A stretch of 11,966 bases of DNA from the NCBI GenBank assembly GCA_031431395.1, contig JANPDJ010000293.1:1-11966 (forward strand), in the 5' to 3' direction. How positions within the stretch are numbered: position 1 is the stretch's first letter; the number at the start of each line of letters is the position of its first letter. Both the position numbers and the translations under genes were made by a program. The stretch comes from VGPE01 sp031431395. GTDB lineage: Bacteria > Chloroflexota > Limnocylindria > Limnocylindrales > CSP1-4. Below, in pieces: positions 6,820-11,966 of this stretch. A model generated the notes under the pieces. That model did not search any database. It worked only from the letters and a program-made list of their open reading frames with translations, and was not told the DNA's origin.

Positions 6820-7596
6820 GTGCCGCCGTTCGACCTGCAGTTCCTGGGCCATTCCACCGTCCTCGTCACGCTCGACGGCGTCCGCTTCCTGACGGATCCG
6901 GTCCTGCGGGGAGTCGGGCCTCTGCGCCGGCATGGCCCTTCCGCACATCCGTCCACGATGACAGTGGATGTCGTCGTCGTCTCCCACGCGCACCGGGACC
7001 ACCTGGATCTGCCGTCCCTGCACGGCCTGCGTGGCTCGCCGCTCATCGTGGTGCCGGCAGGACTGGGGCCGGTGCTGCGGCGAGCCGGTCTCCACCGCGT
7101 GCAGGAGGTCGTGGCAGGTGATGAGGTCGGGGTTGAGGGAGCCGTATCGGTGCGTGCGTTTCCGGCGCTGCACGATGGCTTCCGGCCGCCTTTCGGTCCC
7201 CGGGCAGCCGCGCTCGGGTTCGTGATCACGGGGTCGTCTCGCGTGTACTTCGCCGGTGACACGGACCTGTTCCCGGAGATGGGGCGCCTTCACGGGACGC
7301 TGGACGCAGCGCTGCTGCCCGTGTGGGGCTGGGGGCCCTACCTTGGCCCGGGCCATCTCGATCCTGGGAGAGCCGCGGAAGCCGTGACACTGCTGGCACC
7401 CCGCGTGGCCGTGCCGGTCCACTGGGGCGGACTGTTCCCGCGCGGGCTTCATCGCGTCTGGCCACACCGGCTCGTAGAACCACCGCAGGAGTTCGCGCGA
7501 CATGTCGAACGGGACGGCGGAGTCACGGAGGTGCGGATCCTCGCGCCTGGCGAATCCACCACGGTCGGGGCGCGAGCCCTCACCCGCGCGCGATGA
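6820..7596 (+). CDS. UlaG-like metallo-beta-lactamase fold hydrolase
   Basis: This 258-residue metal-dependent hydrolase belongs to the UlaG/NAPE-PLD-like branch of the metallo-beta-lactamase superfamily, which cleaves lactones, phosphodiesters and similar bonds. Visible ligands are HAHRDH (56-61, the H-x-H-x-D-H motif), His118 in FPALHDGF, Asp147 in FAGDTDL and His201 in PVHWGG. His179 in GHLDP is conserved in this branch. The beginning FLGHSTVLVTLDGVRFLTDP is typical. GTG at 6820-6822 is preferred because the conserved strand starts at once. An in-frame GTG at 6784 would add 12 residues with no homology cue, and neither has a strong ribosome site. The protein is cytoplasmic, without a signal peptide. 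The BNR protein follows on the same strand after 64 bp. The substrate is unknown. Confidence 0.88.
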   Translation: MPPFDLQFLGHSTVLVTLDGVRFLTDPVLRGVGPLRRHGPSAHPSTMTVDVVVVSHAHRDHLDLPSLHGLRGSPLIVVPAGLGPVLRRAGLHRVQEVVAGDEVGVEGAVSVRAFPALHDGFRPPFGPRAAALGFVITGSSRVYFAGDTDLFPEMGRLHGTLDAALLPVWGWGPYLGPGHLDPGRAAEAVTLLAPRVAVPVHWGGLFPRGLHRVWPHRLVEPPQEFARHVERDGGVTEVRILAPGESTTVGARALTRAR

Positions 7597-7660
7597 ATCC
7601 CGGCGGCCGGCCGGAGCCGGGGAGCGTATCCTGCCGCCACGAATGTCTGGGAGGGGTGGG

Positions 7661-8731
7661 ATGAGCGGGCGCGTGATGCTGCTGGTGGGGACGAAGAAGG
7701 GCGGCTTCATCGTGGAGCGCGCCGGCCATTCCGGCTGGACCGTTCGCGGACCGCTGTGCGCCGGCTGGGCAATCCACGACATGTCCTGGGATCCGGTCAC
7801 CCGTTCGATCTACGCCGCCGGCGGCAGCCCGTGGTACGGCCCGGGGGTGTGGCGGAGCGATGACCTCGGTGGGACCTGGACGCATTCATCGGACGGCCTC
7901 TCGTACGGCGGCGACGGTCCGGCGATCCCCACGGTCTGGAACGTCACGCCGTCCGCGGCGGGCATCCTTGCCGGTGTCGAGCCGGCCGGCCTGTTCCGCA
8001 GCCTCGACGGCGGGGCGACGTGGACCCACGTGTCCGGCCTGCGCGATCACCCCAGCACGCCCGAATGGCAGCCGGGCCAGGGCGGGCTGATCCTGCATTC
8101 GATCGTCGTGGACCCAGCCGACGTGAACCGGATCTGGGTGGGCATCTCGGCCGTCGGCACGTTCCATTCGGCGGACGGCGGCGCCACGTGGCAGACGCAG
8201 AACCGGGGCGTCCGGGCCGACTTCGCGCCCGTGCAGTACCCGGAGTTCGGCCAGTGCGTCCACAAGCTGGTGAAGGCGGCCGGCGAACGCGACCTGCTGC
8301 TCCAGCAGAACCATTGCGGCGTCTACCGGAGTCGCGACGGCGGAGCCCAGTGGGAGGAGATCACGGCCGGCCTGCCGGGTGAGTTCGGGTTCCCCATGGC
8401 CGGCCATCCGCGCTACGGGTCCACGGCGTGGGTGATCCCGCTGAACGGAGCCGATCGCGGCCGTTACATGCCGGATGGCGCCGCGGCGGTCTGGCGCACG
8501 CGCGACGCCGGCGACACGTGGACGCGCCTCTCCGCCGGCCTGCCGCAGGAGAACGCCTACCTGGGCGTGCTGCGCGAGGCGATGGCCGTGGACCAGGGGG
8601 GGGCCGCGGCCGTGTATTTCGGGACGAGCAACGGCCAGCTCTACGCGGGCGCCGACGAGGGCGAAACCTGGCAGCTGATCTCGGAGTTCCTGCCGCCGAT
8701 CTGGTCCGTGGAGGCGGTCACGCTCGACTGA
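7661..8731 (+). CDS. BNR/Asp-box beta-propeller protein
   Basis: This 356-residue protein is built from Asp-box blades: SDDLGGTW (66-73), SLDGGATW (114-121), SADGGATW (170-177), SRDGGAQW (224-231), TRDAGDTW (280-287) and the weaker GADEGETW (330-337). Six boxes imply a six- or seven-bladed propeller of the sialidase/VPS10/BNR type. Databases often label such proteins exo-alpha-sialidase, but I do not see the arginine-based active site of true sialidases, and there is no signal peptide, so a cytoplasmic binding or scaffold role is as likely. The ATG at 7661 follows GGGAGGGG (7649-7656). An in-frame ATG at 7643 lies upstream of that site. Its 3' end overlaps the convergent sulfur-carrier gene by 14 bp. 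A run of eight G (8596-8603) lies between boxes 5 and 6 but keeps the frame. Confidence 0.85.
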   Translation: MSGRVMLLVGTKKGGFIVERAGHSGWTVRGPLCAGWAIHDMSWDPVTRSIYAAGGSPWYGPGVWRSDDLGGTWTHSSDGLSYGGDGPAIPTVWNVTPSAAGILAGVEPAGLFRSLDGGATWTHVSGLRDHPSTPEWQPGQGGLILHSIVVDPADVNRIWVGISAVGTFHSADGGATWQTQNRGVRADFAPVQYPEFGQCVHKLVKAAGERDLLLQQNHCGVYRSRDGGAQWEEITAGLPGEFGFPMAGHPRYGSTAWVIPLNGADRGRYMPDGAAAVWRTRDAGDTWTRLSAGLPQENAYLGVLREAMAVDQGGAAAVYFGTSNGQLYAGADEGETWQLISEFLPPIWSVEAVTLD

Positions 8732-9038
8732 GGCCGGGCCGGGACTCGGCGCCGGACTTGGCGCCGGACCAGCGAGCTCCCCCGCTCACCGCTGGGATCA
8801 CGTGGACCACCGTGCCCGGCGCGAGGACCGTGGCGAGGTCCGCGGGCTCCCCGTCGGCAAAGACGTTGATGTGCTGCCGGATCACCGGGCCGGCATCGCA
8901 GAGTCGGGCGCGCATGCCGGGCCAGCGTTCGTCGAGGCGGTCAATGACCTCGCCGATCGTGGCCGCGTCAACCGTGAAATGGCGTTCAGCCGCAGGAAAG
9001 AGCTCCAGCAGCGATCGGGGTAGGTGGACGAGGGCCAC
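8718..9038 (-). CDS. MoaD/ThiS/CysO-type sulfur carrier with extended C-terminus
   Basis: This is a 106-residue beta-grasp protein. The segments RQHINVFADGEPA (54-66) and GTVVHVIPAVSGG (75-87) match the last half of MoaD/CysO-like carriers, where the diglycine is normally the C-terminus and is adenylated and thiocarboxylated by an E1-like enzyme. Here 19 residues (ARWSGAKSGAESRPGLSRA) follow the diglycine at 86-87, so cleavage would be needed to expose it, as for known pro-carriers. A 12-bp tandem duplication (8742-8765) accounts for part of the tail. The start is GTG at 9036-9038, with a weak ribosome site. It lies 14 bp downstream of the aminomutase-like gene and should be in the same operon. 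The tail coding region overlaps the end of the convergent BNR gene. The carrier fold is likely; the pathway (molybdopterin, cysteine, thiamine or other) is not determined. Confidence 0.8.
   Translation of the reverse strand: MALVHLPRSLLELFPAAERHFTVDAATIGEVIDRLDERWPGMRARLCDAGPVIRQHINVFADGEPADLATVLAPGTVVHVIPAVSGGARWSGAKSGAESRPGLSRA
8742..8765. repeat. 12-bp tandem duplication in the sulfur-carrier tail
   Basis: GGACTCGGCGCC (8742-8753) is followed directly by GGACTTGGCGCC (8754-8765), one mismatch, then a further GGACC. Read on the minus strand the two units encode SGAK and SGAE after the diglycine of the carrier. It looks like a recent in-frame slippage duplication. Confidence 0.8.
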
Positions 9039-9052
9039 GGAACACCCCGCCG

Positions 9053-10696
9053 CTACCGCGGTGCCGCGGGCAGATCCAGCGCAAACGGATCGAAGGCCTC
9101 CGACCGCTCCACGACGGTGTCCCAGCCGGGGCCGACGCGTTCGGAGGTGTCGATCCGGGCGCCGGTCACGGCCTGCCAGCCGACGCTCGCGAGGCCCTCC
9201 AGCAGCAACTGGCCGGCCTGGACGACGGCGCGTGCGTGGTCCAGCGCCGGGCCATGAAGCCGCCGCGGGCCCAGCGCGAGATGGACGTCCCGACCCACCC
9301 GGGCCGCGACACGCGTCGCCTCGCCCACCTGCCGGAGTCGCCCGGGTTCTGCGCGGCGCATGACCAGCCCCGTGGGCTCGGAGCCGGGCACGGACGCCGC
9401 GAAGACGAACGGCCAGCCCTCCGATGCTGCCGACATCGCGGGTTCATCGAACACGAGCGCATGGCCGGGGAACAGTTCGCGCCGCAAGGCTACCTGCGCG
9501 ATCGCCTGGATCGTGGGGTCGCGCTCGTCGCTGATCCACGCCGGCAGGGCTCCCACGAGGATCTGATCGGGCGCGAGGCCGTGGCGGCGCGCGAGCGCGA
9601 CGCTCAGCAACTGGAGCGCGAGCGCGCGCCCCGCCCGCGTGCCCGCATCGGACGGCACACCGCGCGCCAGCTCCGGCGCCACCACGAGCGGCCCTGGCCC
9701 CACGACCACCTGGGCGCCCGTCCGGCCGATGAGCCGGTGAGCGAACGCGTGGTCCGTGAGCGCCCGCGCCGGATCGACGCCCTCGTCCACGATCTCGGCG
9801 ATCGCGTCGATCTCCACAACATCGATCCGCTCGAAGCCCGCTACGACCGCCAGCTCGGGCCCCGCCAGTGCGGGTCCCACCGTGGCGAGACGCACGTACC
9901 GGCGGCGTTCCGCGGCGGCCTGGTCGATCGCCAGGCGGAGTTCGGCAAGGCCGCGCTGGCTCCCGGCCGGGATGCCTTCGATGGCCGGACGGCCATATGG
10001 GACCGTTCCCCTGCGGAGCCGCGATCGGCCGGGGTCGGACGGCGCGGAGGTCGTACCGCTACCGCGATCGCCCTCAGCAGATGTGCCGCGCGATTCCGCG
10101 CGAGCGCTAAGCTCGCGGCCCGCCGGTACGCCGATGCGCACGAGATCTGCCCCGCCATCGACCAGGCGAACGGCCTCCGCGCGGGCGGCAGCTAGTTCCG
10201 TTCCGGCGAGTGTTGCCCCGAACCAGGGCGCCGGCGGTTCACCCAGCACCCCGATCAGTTCCAGCCGCGCCGTGCGGTTGGCGTCCACTCGTTCTGCCGC
10301 CGTCGCCGCCAGTCGGGCTGCCGCCTCCTGGGCAGCGCCACGACGTTGCGGGTCTTCCAGGAGCTGCGCCTCGAGGCCGAGATCCACGGCGCCCGAGGCG
10401 ACGTCCAGGGCGAGGTCCTGCGGCGACACGTCGTATTCCAGCAGCGCCACGGCGAACGGGAGCAGCACCCCGGCTGCCAGGCGGGTCGCGCTCGTCCCCA
10501 GGTAGCGTTCCACCACCTCGAACGCGAGTGGCCGACCGGCCCGGTCAAGGCCGCCCACGCCACACAGGCGGAGGATGGCCCTCTCCTGGCCGTGGGTCGT
10601 GGATGCGGCACCGCGGGCGGCCCACTGGTCCGCGAGTTCGTCTGCGAGGCGAAGCAGCGCATCCAGGTCGCCCCAGCCGGCGCCGTTCGGGCTCAT
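9053..10696 (-). CDS. divergent D-lysine 5,6-aminomutase alpha-subunit-like TIM-barrel protein
   Basis: This 547-residue protein resembles the KamD family, the barrel subunit of the cobalamin/PLP enzyme lysine 5,6-aminomutase. Landmarks are HGQERAILRLCGVGG (35-49), the helix pair before APWFGATLAGT (156-166), VPYG (232-235, cf. VPYGATTEG in KamD), RRYVRLAT (265-272), LTDHAFAHRLIG (313-324) and RRELFPGHAL (405-414, cf. REIFPKAPL). It is divergent. The segment I recall as RTTGQS in KamD, near the PLP phosphate, aligns with VPAGRE (190-195). A low-complexity Ser/Gly/Arg insert (about 196-231) follows. No KamE (cobalamin- and PLP-lysine-bearing) gene is in the window. The ATG at 10694-10696 overlaps the MoaD-MoaE stop as ATGA, so translation is coupled, and a sulfur-carrier gene follows 14 bp after the TAG. 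A lysine mutase role is an inference and may be wrong; the protein could be a repurposed barrel. Confidence 0.7.
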   Translation of the reverse strand: MSPNGAGWGDLDALLRLADELADQWAARGAASTTHGQERAILRLCGVGGLDRAGRPLAFEVVERYLGTSATRLAAGVLLPFAVALLEYDVSPQDLALDVASGAVDLGLEAQLLEDPQRRGAAQEAAARLAATAAERVDANRTARLELIGVLGEPPAPWFGATLAGTELAAARAEAVRLVDGGADLVRIGVPAGRELSARAESRGTSAEGDRGSGTTSAPSDPGRSRLRRGTVPYGRPAIEGIPAGSQRGLAELRLAIDQAAAERRRYVRLATVGPALAGPELAVVAGFERIDVVEIDAIAEIVDEGVDPARALTDHAFAHRLIGRTGAQVVVGPGPLVVAPELARGVPSDAGTRAGRALALQLLSVALARRHGLAPDQILVGALPAWISDERDPTIQAIAQVALRRELFPGHALVFDEPAMSAASEGWPFVFAASVPGSEPTGLVMRRAEPGRLRQVGEATRVAARVGRDVHLALGPRRLHGPALDHARAVVQAGQLLLEGLASVGWQAVTGARIDTSERVGPGWDTVVERSEAFDPFALDLPAAPR

Positions 10697-11505
10697 CGGG
10701 GCAGGTCCCGGACCGGCGAAGGATCAGGCGTCCCGGTGGAGGCAGGCGCCGGTGCGGAGGTTCGGGCCGGCTCCCCGATCCAGACGTGGCCGTCGCGGAA
10801 CCGTTCGGCCTTCCAGATGGGCACCCGGGTCTTCGTCTCGTCGATCGCGTACTTCGCGGCCAGGAAGGCGGCCTCACGATGCGGCGCAACCGCCACGACG
10901 GCGATGCTCACGTCGCCCAGGGGGACTTCGCCCGTCCGGTGAACGATTGCGACCCGCTGGACCCCGAACCGTTCGCCGATCTCGTCGGCGATCCGGGACA
11001 GCATCGCGAGCGCCATGGGGCCGTACGCCTCGTAGGTGAGCGAATCGACGGCACGACCCGCATGCTTGAGCGCCTCCGCCTCCTGCCCGGGCGCCGGAGT
11101 GCCGGGAGTCAGCCGCGTGCGGCCGAGGAAGGCCACCACGGCGCCGTCGTTGGGAGTGGCAAGCCTGTCGGTCAGATTGGCCAGGATCGCCGTCCCGAAC
11201 GGCTCTTCGCGGATCTCGATGATCCGCTGCCGCGTGGGGCGATCCGCGGAAGGTTCGTTCTCGCCGCCGCTGACCGGTGGAATGCAGGCCAGCTCGTCGC
11301 CGTCGTCCAGGGTGGTCGTCGCGTCTGCGTACTCGCCGTTAACGGCGAACCTGACGCTGGCCCGGCCCGGCGCGAGCACTGGGACCCGGCCGACAAGGGC
11401 GGACCATGCGTCCTCCACCGTGGCCGGGGAAGCCAGCCGCAGTTCCAGGTCACGGGCTCCGGCGAGTTCGCGCTGCACGGCGAACAGGCGCACGCGGACG
11501 GACAT
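10693..11505 (-). CDS. MoaD-MoaE fusion molybdopterin synthase
   Basis: This protein (270 residues from ATG 11505; a GTG at 11508 would add one) joins both subunits of molybdopterin synthase, which inserts two sulfurs into cPMP to form molybdopterin. Positions below count from the GTG. Residues 1-82 are the MoaD-like carrier, with FAVNGEYADATTTL (54-67) and IPPVSGG, its diglycine at 81-82 internal. Residues about 95-246 are MoaE: GAVVAFLGRTR (122-132), LTYEAY (157-162), HRTGEVPLGDVS (190-201), VAPHREAAF (207-215) and KTRVPIWKAERF (226-237), with both lysines (226, 233) corresponding to the catalytic pair of E. coli MoaE. The tail from 248 is Pro/Ala-rich. Fusions of this kind (MoaX in mycobacteria) are cleaved after the diglycine. 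There is no Shine-Dalgarno. TACTCT lies 6 nt before the GTG, which suggests a leaderless start. It is the first gene of the operon. Confidence 0.92.
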   Translation of the reverse strand: MSVRVRLFAVQRELAGARDLELRLASPATVEDAWSALVGRVPVLAPGRASVRFAVNGEYADATTTLDDGDELACIPPVSGGENEPSADRPTRQRIIEIREEPFGTAILANLTDRLATPNDGAVVAFLGRTRLTPGTPAPGQEAEALKHAGRAVDSLTYEAYGPMALAMLSRIADEIGERFGVQRVAIVHRTGEVPLGDVSIAVVAVAPHREAAFLAAKYAIDETKTRVPIWKAERFRDGHVWIGEPARTSAPAPASTGTPDPSPVRDLPR

Positions 11506-11514
11506 CACAGGTGC

Positions 11515-11520
11515 AGAGTA
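11515..11520 (-). promoter_or_regulatory. candidate -10 element of the moaDE operon
   Basis: TACTCT on the minus strand fits TANNNT and ends 6 nt before the GTG/ATG start, the geometry of leaderless promoters. A 5-bp stem, 5-nt loop inverted repeat (CCCGCATCTCGCGGG, 11521-11535) abuts it upstream and could be an operator. No -35 element at normal spacing is evident. Confidence 0.35.
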
Positions 11521-11623
11521 CCCGCATCTCGCGGGCGGGCGCAGCGACGGGTCAATGGTGCGACGCCGGTCGGCCAGAGGGTCAGCGCACGGGCGGCGCG
11601 CCCGGTGGCGCCGAGCAGCCGCG

Positions 11624-11966
11624 TCAGGTCAGCAGGCCGGCGCCGAAGTACAGGCCGGCGGCAAGGATCGTACCGGCGGCGATCGTTCCCACGTTGATGT
11701 ACAGGAGCCCGGTGGCCGATTCCATCGACCGCGTCCGGGCCGTCTGGATGGCCGCCCACGAGACGATGATCGGGAAGACGAGGCCCACGATCAGGCGGAG
11801 CCACACGAAGAGGGCCCACGGGCCGACGAGCGCCCCGAACGGCGCGGTGCCGGTGCCCAGGCCGGTCGCCACCCAGACGGCAAACAGCGCCAGTTGAAGA
11901 CACAGGATCCACAGCAGGAGCCGCGCAAGCAGCACGAGAGGTCGCTCGCCCAGCTTGGGGCTGACC
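11624..11966 (-). CDS. C-terminal part of a polytopic membrane protein, NrfD-like (partial)
   Basis: The frame is open to the right edge and gives about 114 residues ending LYFGAGLLT. Three hydrophobic segments are visible: LVLLARLLLWILCLQLALFA, the WALFVWLRLIVGLVFPIIV stretch and ATGLLYINVGTIAAGTILAA. The pattern GPWALFVWLRLIVGLVFP followed by a polar loop and a final helix resembles the C-terminal end of NrfD/polysulfide-reductase membrane subunits, the quinone-interacting anchors of molybdopterin or iron-sulfur oxidoreductases. An internal GTG at 11933-11935 has no ribosome site, and the preceding in-frame residues (PKLGERPL) look coding, so the gene probably begins outside the window. It lies 115 bp upstream of the MoaD-MoaE gene. 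Proximity to molybdopterin synthesis would suit such an anchor, but the family call is tentative. Confidence 0.5.
   Translation of the reverse strand, partial: VSPKLGERPLVLLARLLLWILCLQLALFAVWVATGLGTGTAPFGALVGPWALFVWLRLIVGLVFPIIVSWAAIQTARTRSMESATGLLYINVGTIAAGTILAAGLYFGAGLLT

Noticed and set aside
8596..8603. Run of eight G as a phase-variation tract or frameshift.
   Set aside because: The reading frame is intact on both sides and the sixth Asp box follows; a single tract in GC-rich DNA is not enough evidence.
7661..8731. Calling the BNR protein a sialidase.
   Set aside because: Asp boxes are shared by many propellers; I see no sialidase catalytic arrangement and no secretion signal.
9236..10195. 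Long plus-strand ORF antisense to the aminomutase-like gene, and a similar one at 10210-11697.
   Set aside because: Both are Arg/Pro/Gly-rich shadow frames typical of GC-rich DNA and show no domain or ribosome site.
1..11966. tRNA, rRNA, CRISPR array, transposase or phage genes.
   Set aside because: I looked on both strands and found no T-loop-like cloverleaf, spaced repeat array or mobile-element protein motif.

Overview
The window is very GC-rich, and its real genes show a strong preference for G or C at the third codon position. Several genes lack a Shine-Dalgarno sequence, and one gene is a MoaD-MoaE fusion. This fits a high-GC bacterium such as an uncultured Chloroflexota lineage or an actinobacterium. 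No rRNA, tRNA or ribosomal protein gene is present, so the taxonomy is an inference.

Layout. The left end (1-2457) is a minus-strand cluster. It holds a 77-residue putative zinc-binding protein, then a membrane-anchored esterase-like protein of 665 residues whose expected catalytic histidine is a leucine, then the start of a further gene running off the left edge. A malate/L-lactate dehydrogenase family oxidoreductase (2521-3597, plus) diverges from this cluster. It converges on a nicotinate phosphoribosyltransferase (3634-5112, minus), and a perfect 12-bp hairpin lies between the two stops. The phosphoribosyltransferase start overlaps a possible 15-codon leader ORF by ATGA. An alpha/beta hydrolase (5342-6139, plus) diverges from it. 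A weakly coding stretch (6140-6475) follows, containing a long-range inverted repeat. Next come a 46-residue single-pass membrane protein that seems to start at an ATC codon behind a strong Shine-Dalgarno (minus), a UlaG-like metallo-beta-lactamase-fold hydrolase and a BNR/Asp-box beta-propeller protein (both plus).

The right third (8718-11508, minus) is the most unusual part. It is a compact three-gene operon: a MoaD-MoaE fusion (molybdopterin synthase), an ATGA-coupled protein resembling the TIM-barrel alpha subunit of D-lysine 5,6-aminomutase, and, 14 bp later, a MoaD/ThiS/CysO-type sulfur carrier with 19 residues after its diglycine. Two ubiquitin-like sulfur carriers thus bracket a divergent barrel whose usual cobalamin/PLP partner subunit is not seen here. 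Upstream lies the C-terminal part of an integral membrane protein that resembles the NrfD/polysulfide-reductase family.

The left and middle genes look like ordinary metabolism (NAD salvage, 2-oxoacid reduction, hydrolases). The operon at 8718-11508 is the best candidate for an uncharacterised system. Its role is not known from the sequence alone.
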